From Streptomyces sp. BHT-5-2 (lineage in GTDB: Bacteria > Actinomycetota > Actinomycetes > Streptomycetales > Streptomycetaceae), in the NCBI RefSeq assembly GCF_019774615.1, contig NZ_CP081496.1, positions 1,240,001-1,304,000 of the forward strand: a stretch of DNA of 64,000 bases, given 5' to 3'. The position numbers and the translations under genes were made by a program. The notes beneath the pieces are model-generated. The model made no database searches and had not been told where the DNA came from. It saw nothing but the letters and a program-made list of their open reading frames with translations. Of the stretch, positions 18,460-26,738 are shown piece by piece (position 1 is the first letter of the stretch; every line of letters starts with the position of its first letter).

Positions 18460-18959
18460 GAGCGGCCTCCTCGGGAGAACCGAACCATCACGGTTCTTTC
18501 CTCTAAATTCTGCACCTTGACCCACGTTGCCCGAAATGGCAGACGCGGGCCGAGTCGGTTATAGGACGAACGGCTTGTCCTCGGCACTACAACTACACCA
18601 TCTGTCCAGCCACGTCGGCCAAACCGATGGAATTGCCCTCTCAGGTGTTCAACCTTGGCGGATGCCGATGGACCATGCCATAGCGGACAGTCACACCCCC
18701 GTGACGATCAGTCACAACGTGCCCAGCCGTCACGAGACCCCTCAAGGAGCGCAATACCGATCTATCCGCCCTTAGTTGGACGGAAGGAGCCCAAGTCAGG
18801 CCCCTTGTCCTATTTTGGCACGAGGGTGCACCTTGGGAGCAAGACCCGAAGTCAGTGCTTTAGGTCACGCTTGAGGCAATAGCCCGGATCGGGACCTACG
18901 TCCCGTACGTCCCGTCAGCGGACGTCCACACCGGCAACTCCGCCCCGGGCCTCCGGCGT
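18460..18959 (-). promoter_or_regulatory. Long upstream region of bldC
   Basis: 500 bp without a gene, clearly less GC-rich than its surroundings. Just before the bldC ribosome-binding site, AGAACCG (18476-18482) and CGGTTCT (18491-18497) form a perfect 7-bp inverted repeat. Around 18690-18740 the pentamer GTCAC or its complement occurs four times within about 50 nt, a cluster of the kind a repeat-binding regulator could use. I could not place the promoter with confidence. Confidence 0.5.
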
Positions 18960-19796
18960 TCAGCTGGAGAACTGGCGTTCGCGCACTCCGCGCCACCGCT
19001 GCGAAAGTCTCTCGTACGCGGCACCGGCCCGCTCGCCGTCCCCCTCGCGCAGCGCCGCCAGGCCCTCCGCCACCTCCGCGACGGAACGGTCCTCGGCGAG
19101 CTGCCCCTCGGGCACCGCGTGCACCAGCCCTCCGTAGTCCAGCTCCACGAGCGAACGCGGATGGAACTCCTCGAGCCAGCGCCCCACATCTACCAGGCCG
19201 TCGATCAGCGGCCCCTCTTCCAGGGCGTCCCGAAGCGTACGCAGTCCGCGCGCGACCCTGCGACGCGCCTGCACCATCGGCGTGCGGTAACGCAACAGAG
19301 CCGCCGGGTCACCCTTCGCGTACTCCCGTTCGGCGTCGTCGAAGAGGACGAACCAGCGCACCGGGACGTGCCAGGTGGCCGCGCGGATCCAGGGCCGGGC
19401 GTCGGGGTTGCGCTCGCGCCAGCGCTCGTAGTCGGTGGCCGCCTGGCGGCGCACCACCGGGGGCAGCGCGGCGTCCAGCACCGAAGCCGGCAGCAGCTCC
19501 TCCAGGCCCTGCAGCGCCTGCCAGGCGCGCAGCCGGGTCCGCCAGGGGCAGACGCAGGTCACGTCGTCCACGACGGCGACGAAGGCGTCGACGCTCTCGT
19601 GGACCGGCACCGGCACCGGCGGGGTCGGCAGCAGGTCGGCCAGCGCCCGGCGCTGCTCGTCCACGGCCGTGGGCGCGCCCTCGCGGGCGGCGTAACGTGC
19701 CCAGTAGGAGCGCTCCGGCTCGGGGAACGCCGCCAGTGGCTCGTAGACCCGCAGGTACGCCACATACGGGACCCGCACCGACGACGCCAAGGCCAC
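18960..19796 (-). CDS. Conserved actinobacterial protein of unknown function
   Basis: 278 residues from the GTG at 19796, with GGAGGAG ahead of it. The protein is soluble, rich in Trp, Arg and Glu, and mostly helical in appearance (for example [19 protein letters not shown]). No signal peptide, membrane span or catalytic motif is visible; a Cys pair (CVC, near residue 80) is the only notable element. The sense strand and the position between bldC and vdh are as I remember them in S. coelicolor, so it is a conserved gene and not a shadow. I do not recognise a function. Confidence 0.75.
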   Translation of the reverse strand: MALASSVRVPYVAYLRVYEPLAAFPEPERSYWARYAAREGAPTAVDEQRRALADLLPTPPVPVPVHESVDAFVAVVDDVTCVCPWRTRLRAWQALQGLEELLPASVLDAALPPVVRRQAATDYERWRERNPDARPWIRAATWHVPVRWFVLFDDAEREYAKGDPAALLRYRTPMVQARRRVARGLRTLRDALEEGPLIDGLVDVGRWLEEFHPRSLVELDYGGLVHAVPEGQLAEDRSVAEVAEGLAALREGDGERAGAAYERLSQRWRGVRERQFSS

Positions 19797-20001
19797 GCCC
19801 GCTCCTCCAAAGGAAAGTCCACCGCCCGGAGTTGCCTGCCCCGCCCGGTCCGGTTACGGCAGATCGTCCCACGCCCGTCCCCCGGGAGGGGGTGATCCTC
19901 CCGACCTGACCGATCGACCCGCCCTCCAGGTCTTACGCTCGTCCCAACCGGCCCTCCCCACCCTCCGGAGGGCGTCCTCCGCGACTATGGGAGTCACCAC
20001 C

Positions 20002-21105
20002 GTGACCGACGTACGTCCTGCCCCTGCAGGCGCCTCCGGCGGCGTGCTGCAGACCCTGTTCCGCACGGAGCAGGGCGGCCACGAGCAAGTCGTTCTCTGC
20101 CAGGACCGGGCCAGCGGCCTCAAGGCCGTGATCGCCGTCCACAGCACCGCCCTGGGTCCCGCCCTGGGCGGTACCCGCTTCCACCCGTACGCCTCCGAGG
20201 ACGAGGCCGTGCTGGACGCCCTGAACCTCTCGCGGGGCATGTCGTACAAGAACGCCCTGGCCGGGCTGGAGCACGGCGGCGGCAAGGCGGTGATCATCGG
20301 TGACCCCGAACTGATCAAGACCGAGGAACTGCTGCTCGCCTACGGCCGGTTCGTGGCCTCCCTCGGCGGCCGCTACGTCACCGCCTGCGATGTCGGCACC
20401 TATGTCGCCGACATGGACGTGATCGCCCGGACGAACCGCTGGACCACCGGCCGTTCGCCCGAGAACGGCGGCGCCGGCGACTCCTCCGTCCTGACCGCCT
20501 ACGGCGTCTTCCAGGGCATGCGGGCCTCCGCCCAGCACCTGTGGGGCGACCCCACGCTGCGCGGCCGCAGGGTCGGCATCGCGGGCGTCGGCAAGGTGGG
20601 CCACCACCTGGTCGAGCACCTGCTCAAGGACGGCGCCGAGGTCGTGATCACCGACGTCCGCGCCGAGTCGGTGGACCGGGTCCTCGCCCGGCACCCCCAG
20701 GTGACCGCCGTCGCCGACACCGACGCGCTGATCCGCACCGAGGGCCTGGACGTCTACGCGCCCTGCGCGCTGGGCGGCGCGCTGAACGACGCCTCGGTGC
20801 CGGTGCTGACCGCGAAGGTGGTGTGCGGCGCGGCCAACAACCAGCTCGCGCACCCCGGGGTGGAGAAGGACCTGTCGGACCGCGGCATCCTCTACGCCCC
20901 CGACTACGTCGTGAACGCCGGCGGCGTGATCCAGGTCGCCGACGAACTGCACGGCTTCGACTTCGACCGGTGCCGGGCCAAGGCGGCGAAGATCTTCGAC
21001 ACCACGCTGTCGATATTCGCTCGTGCGAAGGCCGACGGTATCCCGCCGGCCGCCGCGGCCGACCGGATCGCGGAGGCGCGCATGGCGGAGGCGCGCCGAG
21101 CCTGA
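20002..21105 (+). CDS. vdh: Valine dehydrogenase (Leu/Val/Phe dehydrogenase family)
   Basis: 367 residues from the GTG at 20002, which has GGGAG 8 nt upstream; an in-frame ATG at 19987 is the alternative. The N-terminal catalytic domain has GPALGGTRF and the lysine motif [11 protein letters not shown]. The NAD domain has the GVGKVGHH dinucleotide loop, and the late [13 protein letters not shown] segment is also typical. The enzyme oxidatively deaminates valine, leucine and isoleucine to 2-oxo acids, feeding branched-chain acyl-CoA precursors of fatty acids and polyketides. It is monocistronic, with a hairpin right behind it. Confidence 0.95.
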   Translation: MTDVRPAPAGASGGVLQTLFRTEQGGHEQVVLCQDRASGLKAVIAVHSTALGPALGGTRFHPYASEDEAVLDALNLSRGMSYKNALAGLEHGGGKAVIIGDPELIKTEELLLAYGRFVASLGGRYVTACDVGTYVADMDVIARTNRWTTGRSPENGGAGDSSVLTAYGVFQGMRASAQHLWGDPTLRGRRVGIAGVGKVGHHLVEHLLKDGAEVVITDVRAESVDRVLARHPQVTAVADTDALIRTEGLDVYAPCALGGALNDASVPVLTAKVVCGAANNQLAHPGVEKDLSDRGILYAPDYVVNAGGVIQVADELHGFDFDRCRAKAAKIFDTTLSIFARAKADGIPPAAAADRIAEARMAEARRA

Positions 21106-21119
21106 GCGGAGCACCCGGC

Positions 21120-21141
21120 GGGTGTGGCCGGAAACACACCC
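21120..21141 (+). terminator. Hairpin after vdh
   Basis: GGGTGTG (21120-21126) pairs with CACACCC (21135-21141). A second stem, GGGTGGT/ACCACCC, spans 21158-21187. Confidence 0.6.
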
Positions 21142-21418
21142 TTGTGCGGCCCCTGGCGGGTGGTTGGCGAGACATCCCTCACCACCCGTCGGCGGGTCGC
21201 CGTACAAGACAGGTTAAAATCGCAGTTGACCAGCGTGGACGGGGCGCCGTGCCGGTCGTGCCGAGCAGCGGGTGATGCGGGCGACGTACCGTATGGCCGC
21301 GGAAGCAGGTACCGTTAAAGCCCTAGGGGCCGGTCTCTCTGTCGAGAGTCCGCTCTGAATCATGAACGCGTGTCAAGACTCTGGGGCCGACGAGCCCCGT
21401 CACTGAGGGGGTCGACCC
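21142..21418 (+). promoter_or_regulatory. Upstream region of the DUF3073 gene
   Basis: 277 bp without a gene. It contains an AT-rich block with TTAAAAT near 21213, a TTGACC hexamer at about 21225, and a second AT-rich spot (TACCGTTAAAG, near 21309). Either block could be a promoter, giving a leader of 100-200 nt. I could not choose between them. Confidence 0.4.
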
Positions 21419-21664
21419 ATGGGGCGCGGCCGGGCCAAGGCCAAGCAGACAAAGGTCGCCCGCCAGCTGAAGTACAGCAGCGGTGGGACGGATCTCTCGC
21501 GACTGGCCGACGAGCTTGCATCGCAGTCGAACCAGCAACCTCCGAACCGCGAGCCGTTCGAGGATGACGAGGACGACGACCCGTACGCGCGGTACGCAGA
21601 ACGCTACAACGGCGAGGACGACGAGGACGAGGGCCACTCCTCGCACCAGCGTCGTCGCGCCTGA
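21419..21664 (+). CDS. DUF3073 protein, small and acidic
   Basis: 81 residues from the ATG at 21419 (GAGGGGG 7 nt upstream). The N-terminus is strongly basic (GRGRAKAKQTKVARQLKY) and the C-terminus strongly acidic (DDEDDDPYARYAERY, then EDDEDE), as in the actinobacterial DUF3073 family. The split charge suggests RNA or ribosome contact, but no function is established. It sits convergent to purM. Confidence 0.9.
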   Translation: MGRGRAKAKQTKVARQLKYSSGGTDLSRLADELASQSNQQPPNREPFEDDEDDDPYARYAERYNGEDDEDEGHSSHQRRRA

Positions 21665-21702
21665 CACTCTGCGCGGTCGCGGGGCTCACAACACCATCAC
21701 GG

Positions 21703-21731
21703 ACCCGGTCCAGGGAATCCCCGGACCGGGT
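21703..21731. terminator. Shared terminator between the DUF3073 gene and purM
   Basis: ACCCGGTCC (21703-21711) and GGACCGGGT (21723-21731) form a perfect stem between two convergent genes and can serve both. Confidence 0.75.
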
Positions 21732-21782
21732 TCTCTGCTGCGCGCGGGGCCACCGGGCCGGTGACCCCGCGCGGCGGCGGTG

Positions 21783-22853
21783 TCAGCTCGCGTAGGCACC
21801 GGTGAGGGTCACTGCCTCGGTGTGCGCGCCGCGCTCGACGATCTCGCCGCCGACCCAGGCGTCCACGCCGCGGTCGGCGAGGGTGGTCAGGGCGACGTCC
21901 ACCGACTCCTGCGGGACGACGGCCATCATGCCGACGCCCATGTTCAGGGTCTTCTCCAGCTCCAGCAGCTCCACCGAGCCGGCGCTGCCGACCAGGTCGA
22001 AGATCGCGCCGGGCGCCCAGGTGGAGCGGTCGACGGTGGCGTGCAGGCCGTCCGGGATCACCCGGGCCAGGTTGTTGGCCAGGCCGCCGCCGGTGATGTG
22101 CGAGAAGGCGTGCACCTCGCTGGTGCGGGTGAGGGCCAGGCAGTCCAGCGAGTAGATCTTGGTGGGCTCCAGCAGCTCCTCGCCGAGGGTGCGGCCGAGC
22201 TCCGGGACCTCCTGGTCCAGGGACAGGCCGGCCCGGTCGAAGAGGACGTGGCGGACGAGGGAGTACCCGTTCGAGTGAAGTCCGGAGGACGCCATCGCGA
22301 TCACCGCGTCGCCCGTACGGATACGATCCGCGCCCAGCACCCGGTCGGCCTCGACCACGCCGGTGCCGGCGCCGGCGACGTCGAACTCGTCCTCGCCGAG
22401 CAGGCCCGGGTGCTCGGCGGTCTCGCCGCCGACCAGCGCGCAGCCGGCCAGCACACAGCCCTCGGCGATGCCCTTGACGATCGCCGCGACCCGCTCCGGG
22501 AAGACCTTGCCCACGCAGATGTAGTCGGTCATGAACAGCGGCTCGGCGCCGCAGACGACCAGGTCGTCGACGACCATGGCGACCAGGTCGTGGCCGATGG
22601 TGTCGTAGACGCCCATCTTGCGGGCGATGTCGACCTTGGTGCCGACGCCGTCGGTGGCCGAGGCCAGCAGGGGCCGCTCGTAGCGCTTGAGCGCGGAGGC
22701 GTCGAAGAGACCGGCGAAACCGCCGAGCCCGCCGACGACCTCGGGACGGGTGGCCTTGGCCACCCACTTCTTCATGAGGTCCACGGCACGGTCGCCGGCC
22801 TCGATGTCGACACCCGCGCTCGCGTAGCTGGCACCGGTTGATTCAGCGGACAT
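21783..22853 (-). CDS. purM: Phosphoribosylformylglycinamidine cyclo-ligase (AIR synthetase)
   Basis: 356 residues from the ATG at 22853. PurM closes the imidazole ring, FGAM + ATP to AIR. The N-terminal half has YASAGVDIEAGDRAV and the conserved ATDGVGTKVDIA glycine-rich loop; the C-terminal half has the GLHSNGYSLVR motif. The length is normal. It is 33 nt behind purF on the same strand, so the two are co-transcribed. No ribosome-binding site is obvious, which suggests translational coupling. Confidence 0.97.
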   Translation of the reverse strand: MSAESTGASYASAGVDIEAGDRAVDLMKKWVAKATRPEVVGGLGGFAGLFDASALKRYERPLLASATDGVGTKVDIARKMGVYDTIGHDLVAMVVDDLVVCGAEPLFMTDYICVGKVFPERVAAIVKGIAEGCVLAGCALVGGETAEHPGLLGEDEFDVAGAGTGVVEADRVLGADRIRTGDAVIAMASSGLHSNGYSLVRHVLFDRAGLSLDQEVPELGRTLGEELLEPTKIYSLDCLALTRTSEVHAFSHITGGGLANNLARVIPDGLHATVDRSTWAPGAIFDLVGSAGSVELLELEKTLNMGVGMMAVVPQESVDVALTTLADRGVDAWVGGEIVERGAHTEAVTLTGAYAS

Positions 22854-22886
22854 GGCTGAGAACTTTCGTTTGGGTGGGTACGAGCT

Positions 22887-24446
22887 CTACGGGCGGCGCA
22901 GTGCGTCGGCGCCGCCGATCCCGGCGGTGAGCGTCCGGACGCCGTCCACGTCGGAGGCGGCCGGGGCCTTGGTCTCGGACTCCAGGAGGTGCTTGCCGAG
23001 CAGCTCCGGGTCCGGCAGCTCCATCGGGTACTCGCCGTCGAAGCAGGCGCGGCAGAGCTTCGGCTTGTCGATCGTGGTCGCCTCGATCATGCCGTCGATG
23101 GAGATGTACGCCAGCGAATCGGCACCCAGCGACTTGCCGATCTCCTCGACGCTCAGCCCGTTGGCGATCAGCTCCGCGCGGGTGGCGAAGTCGATGCCGA
23201 AGAAGCACGGCCACTTGATCGGCGGCGAGGAGATCCGGATGTGGACCTCGGCGGCGCCGGCCTCGCGCAGCATCCGGACCAGGGCGCGCTGGGTGTTGCC
23301 GCGGACGATCGAGTCGTCGACGACCACCAGGCGCTTGCCGCGGATGACTTCCTTGAGCGGGTTGAGCTTGAGGCGGATGCCGAGCTGGCGGATGGTCTGC
23401 GAGGGCTGGATGAAGGTCCGGCCGACGTAGGAGTTCTTGACCAGGCCGGAGCCGTAGGGGATGCCGCTGGCCTCGGCGTAGCCGACGGCCGCCGGGGTGC
23501 CGGATTCCGGGGTCGCTATCACCAGGTCCGCGTCGGCGGGCGCCTCGGCGGCCAGCTTGCGGCCCATCTCCACCCGGGTGAGGTAGACGTTGCGGCCGGC
23601 GATGTCGGTGTCCGGGCGGGCGAGATAGACGTACTCGAAGACGCAGCCCTTGGGGCGGGCCTCCGCGAAGCGCGAGCTGCGCAGGCCGTTCTCGTCGACG
23701 GCGATCATCTCGCCGGGCTCGATCTCCCGGATGAAGCTGGCGCCGACGATGTCCAGGGCGGCGGACTCGGAGGCGACCACCCAGCCGCGCTCCAGGCGGC
23801 CGAGGACCAGCGGGCGGATGCCCTGCGGATCGCGGGCGGCGTAGAGAGTGTGCTCGTCCATGAAGCACAGCGAGAAGGCGCCCCGGACCTTCGGGAGGAC
23901 GCGCGGTGCGGCCTCCTCGACGGTCAGCGGCTTGCCGTCCTCGTCGACCTGGCCGGCCAGCAGGGCCGTGACGAGGTCGGTGTCGTTGGTGGCCGCGACC
24001 TGGGTGGCCCGGCCGCCCTCGCGGGGCAGCGCGGCGACCATCTCGGCCAGCTCGGCGGTGTTGACCAGATTGCCGTTGTGGCCGAGCGCGATCGATCCGT
24101 GCGCGGTGGCGCGGAACGTCGGCTGCGCGTTCTCCCACACCGAGGCACCGGTGGTGGAGTAACGGGCGTGGCCCACGGCGATATGGCCCTGGAGGGAACT
24201 GAGGGAGGTTTCGTCGAAGACCTGGGAGACCAGTCCCATGTCCTTGAAGACGAGGATCTGGGAGCCGTTGCTCACCGCGATGCCCGCGGACTCCTGTCCA
24301 CGGTGCTGCAGCGCGTACAGCCCGAAGTAGGTGAGTTTGGCGACCTCTTCTCCCGGGGCCCAGACACCGAAGACGCCGCAGGCGTCCTGGGGGCCCTTCT
24401 CACCGGGGAGCAGGTCGTGGTTGAGTCGTCCGTCACCACGTGGCAC
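22887..24446 (-). CDS. purF: Amidophosphoribosyltransferase, first step of purine synthesis
   Basis: 519 residues from the GTG at 24446; the -10 box TAGACT (24454-24459) is 7 nt upstream, so the mRNA is probably leaderless. PurF converts PRPP and glutamine to phosphoribosylamine. Cys23 (DACGVFGVW) should become the N-terminal nucleophile after propeptide removal. The PRPP motif is VVVDDSIVRGNT. The pair in LCRACFDGEYP matches the [4Fe-4S] ligands of the Bacillus-type enzyme. It is followed by purM in one operon. Confidence 0.96.
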   Translation of the reverse strand: MPRGDGRLNHDLLPGEKGPQDACGVFGVWAPGEEVAKLTYFGLYALQHRGQESAGIAVSNGSQILVFKDMGLVSQVFDETSLSSLQGHIAVGHARYSTTGASVWENAQPTFRATAHGSIALGHNGNLVNTAELAEMVAALPREGGRATQVAATNDTDLVTALLAGQVDEDGKPLTVEEAAPRVLPKVRGAFSLCFMDEHTLYAARDPQGIRPLVLGRLERGWVVASESAALDIVGASFIREIEPGEMIAVDENGLRSSRFAEARPKGCVFEYVYLARPDTDIAGRNVYLTRVEMGRKLAAEAPADADLVIATPESGTPAAVGYAEASGIPYGSGLVKNSYVGRTFIQPSQTIRQLGIRLKLNPLKEVIRGKRLVVVDDSIVRGNTQRALVRMLREAGAAEVHIRISSPPIKWPCFFGIDFATRAELIANGLSVEEIGKSLGADSLAYISIDGMIEATTIDKPKLCRACFDGEYPMELPDPELLGKHLLESETKAPAASDVDGVRTLTAGIGGADALRRP

Positions 24447-24459
24447 GTCCCAGAGTCTA

Positions 24460-24927
24460 GGCCAGGTCGCGGATTCATCCGAACCGGGGATGGCCGGGCA
24501 ACTGGAGGAGTGCATGAACGGGGCGTCAAGCGTGCTTGACGTGGCCACGGCCTTCCGGCGACGTTTTCGGCCATGCGGGCCCGTGCAGCCCTTGGGGCGC
24601 CTGGTGCGTCACCGGGTGCCCCCGCCGCGCGGCGCGTCTCGTGCGGCGCCGCAGCGGCGACCTCGGCGCGGCGGCCGGCGGACCCTGTCGCCGGGGTTCA
24701 CGTGGCCGGGCGCGCTCCGCACCCGATACCGTGTCGCCGCCTCTGAGCTGCGCTTTTGCGTTTCCTGCCGATCATGCTGCGGGGCCTGCCGGGCGCCCGT
24801 GCAGTGATTCGTCCGCAATGCGCCGTGGCCCGGCAGTGTGAGATGCGCGACGTCTCGCAGTCCGGCCCGCTCCGGCCGCGCTCCCGGCCTCTCGCGGCGG
24901 GTTCTCGGGGGCTCGTCGGCGGCCCGC
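24460..24927 (-). promoter_or_regulatory. purF upstream region with an 18-bp palindrome
   Basis: About 470 bp without a recognisable gene. CGTCAAGCGTGCTTGACG (24524-24541) is a perfect 8-bp inverted repeat with a 2-nt centre, 78 nt before the purF start, and could bind a regulator. The remainder is GC-rich and only carries weak frames. Confidence 0.5.
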
Positions 24928-25725
24928 TCAGCTCATGACGGGCAGCAGGGCGCCGAGGTCGGCCCGCTCGCCGCTGGCGCCGACCGCGGCCGCGGCCACC
25001 GCCTCGGCCCAGCCCGTGCGGCCGGTGGCCAGCCGTATCCACGTCAGCGGGTCGGTCTCGACGACGTTGGGCGGGGTGCCGCGGGTGTGCCGGGGGCCCT
25101 CGACGCACTGCACCACGGCGAACGGCGGCACCCGGACCTCGACCGAGCCGCCGGGTGCCTTGGCGGCCAGTGCGTCGGCCAGCAGCCGGGTGGTGGTGGC
25201 CAGCGCCTGCCGGTCGAAGGGGATATCCCGGCCGAGGGCGACGGCCAGATCGTCGGTGTGCACGACGAGTTCGACGCAGCGGGTGACGAGATAGTCGGCG
25301 AGCAGCATCGCGCCGGGGCGGCTCGGGACGACCCGGTCGTCCGGCTCGGACGCCACCGCCTCGGCGTACTCCTCGGCGGTGCGCTCCAGCAGCTCCACCG
25401 GGTCCTGCTCGCCCGCCAGCCGATGGACGAACTCGTCTGTCCCGGTGGCGTGCTGCGCGGTCGCCGACGGCCAGTCCAGCAGGGTGACCTCCGCGGCGGC
25501 CGGGGCCGGCTGCCGCAGCGCGCGGGTCACGCTGCCGACGGCCATGGACAGATGCGCGGCCAGCTCCCGCACCGTCCAGTCGCCGAGCCGGGTGGGCAGC
25601 GCCAGCTGCGTCGGCGTCAACTCCCCCACGGCCCGGCGGACGTGGGCGTACTGGGCCGTCACGGCGGCGCGGGTCCTGGCCGGGTCGTACCGGCGGGGAC
25701 GCGGTGCGCGGGCAGCGGGAGACAT
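24928..25725 (-). CDS. Maleylpyruvate isomerase-family mycothiol-dependent enzyme
   Basis: 265 residues from the ATG at 25725. The -10 box TAGGCT lies 7 nt upstream (25733-25738), again a leaderless arrangement. The N-terminal DinB/MDMPI four-helix domain contains the conserved LGDWTVRELAAHLS segment, whose His would bind zinc, and a second His cluster occurs in CVELVVHTDDLAVALG. The C-terminal part resembles a small sterol-carrier-like domain. Such proteins use mycothiol as cofactor in thiol-transfer or isomerase reactions; the substrate is not evident. Confidence 0.85.
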   Translation of the reverse strand: MSPAARAPRPRRYDPARTRAAVTAQYAHVRRAVGELTPTQLALPTRLGDWTVRELAAHLSMAVGSVTRALRQPAPAAAEVTLLDWPSATAQHATGTDEFVHRLAGEQDPVELLERTAEEYAEAVASEPDDRVVPSRPGAMLLADYLVTRCVELVVHTDDLAVALGRDIPFDRQALATTTRLLADALAAKAPGGSVEVRVPPFAVVQCVEGPRHTRGTPPNVVETDPLTWIRLATGRTGWAEAVAAAAVGASGERADLGALLPVMS

Positions 25726-25806
25726 GGGATCAAGCCTAGGGCGCGCCACTGACAGTGCGGCGGGGTTTCCGGCGCGGGGACGGCAGCGGCCCCGCGCCGG
25801 CCCGCG

Positions 25807-26010
25807 TCAGCTGCTGCTGAGACGGCGGCCCTGCCATGCGCAGACCGCGACCATCAGTGCCAGGCCCAGCGCCGTCCCGGCGCACCGGGAGAGCCCGTCC
25901 ACGTACATCTCCTCGTCGGCCAGGTGGAGTTGTACCGCGAGGGCGAAGAACGCGGCGCCCAGCGCGGTGAGAGCCGTGGCAACGGGCCAGAGAGCGCGGT
26001 TGTCGTACAC
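25807..26010 (-). CDS. Small two-helix membrane protein
   Basis: 67 residues from the GTG at 26010, which has GGGGAGG 5 nt upstream; a longer reading from 26055 would run into the ArsR gene. Two hydrophobic segments are visible (residues ~7-27 and ~42-60) and the tail is short and basic. It starts 28 nt after the ArsR-like gene and is likely in the same transcript. No family is recognised. It may be a membrane partner or target of the regulator. Confidence 0.7.
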   Translation of the reverse strand: MYDNRALWPVATALTALGAAFFALAVQLHLADEEMYVDGLSRCAGTALGLALMVAVCAWQGRRLSSS

Positions 26011-26038
26011 GTGGTCCTCCCCAAGAGTCGGCCGGGCG

Positions 26039-26578
26039 TCATCGTCCGGCGGCAATCAACATCACCAGCAGCGGCACGACCCGCTCGGCCGGTACCTCGT
26101 AGCGGCCGCGGGCGGCCGTGCGCAGCCAGCCGGCAGTGGTCAACTGCCGCAGGTGGTGGTAGATCTGGCCGGACGTGCCCATGCCGTCGAGCGCGGTGAG
26201 TTCCGCGGCGGTGCAGCGACCGCCGAGGATCTCGCGCAGCACCCGCAGCCGCACGGGCTGGCCGAGCGCCGCGAAGGACTCGGCGGCCGCCTCCCAGTCA
26301 CCGTCCAGGACGGTGTCGGTGGGCAGGCCGTACTGCCACTCGTAGCGCAGCCCGACCGGGGTCCTTACGGCGCCGGTGAACAGCACGCCCCCGTTGACCG
26401 CACCCAGGCCGGCGAACTGCTGCTTCAGCCCGTTCAGGGCCCACAGCGCGTCGCCCGGGTCCCGCACGGGCGAGGCAGCGGGCGTCGGCCCGGCGGGCCG
26501 GGCGCCGCCCTCCCCGTGGGCCGCCTCCAGCTCGGCCAGGCGGCGCTCCAGCTCGGCCACCCGCTGCTCCAGATCCAC
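26039..26578 (-). CDS. ArsR-like winged-helix regulator
   Basis: 179 residues from the GTG at 26578. The N-terminal ~22 residues form a short coiled coil (LEQRVAELERRLAELEAA). The HTH lies near residues 100-165: FAALGQPVRLRVLREILGG, TAAELTALDGMGTSGQIYHHLRQL and a wing. There are no Cys clusters for metal sensing. The promoter region carries a perfect 16-bp palindrome beginning 10 nt before the start codon, suggesting autoregulation of this gene and the small membrane protein behind it. Confidence 0.85.
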   Translation of the reverse strand: MDLEQRVAELERRLAELEAAHGEGGARPAGPTPAASPVRDPGDALWALNGLKQQFAGLGAVNGGVLFTGAVRTPVGLRYEWQYGLPTDTVLDGDWEAAAESFAALGQPVRLRVLREILGGRCTAAELTALDGMGTSGQIYHHLRQLTTAGWLRTAARGRYEVPAERVVPLLVMLIAAGR

Positions 26579-26587
26579 GACAGCAGA

Positions 26588-26603
26588 TTACGTAATTACG
26601 TAA
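26588..26603. promoter_or_regulatory. Palindromic operator TTACGTAATTACGTAA
   Basis: A perfect 16-bp palindrome that is also a direct repeat of TTACGTAA, and AT-rich in a very GC-rich context. It sits immediately upstream of the ArsR-like gene. Confidence 0.75.
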
Positions 26604-26659
26604 TTTCGAGCAAGCAGAAAAAGGGGGCCGCTCGGTTCGTGCGGTCCCGGAAACGGCGG

Positions 26660-26691
26660 AACGGCCCGCCAGGCACTCCTGGCGGGCCGTT
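26660..26691 (-). terminator. Terminator of the purSQL operon
   Basis: AACGGCCCGCCAGG pairs perfectly with CCTGGCGGGCCGTT around CACT, 48 nt past the purL stop. Confidence 0.8.
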
Positions 26692-26738
26692 CCGGCACGG
26701 TCGTCGACGGGGCGCGCGGCCGGCCCCGTCGGGCGGCG

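Noticed and set aside
24460..24927. A gene upstream of purF
   Set aside because: Only weak Arg/Pro-rich frames are present, with no start signal.
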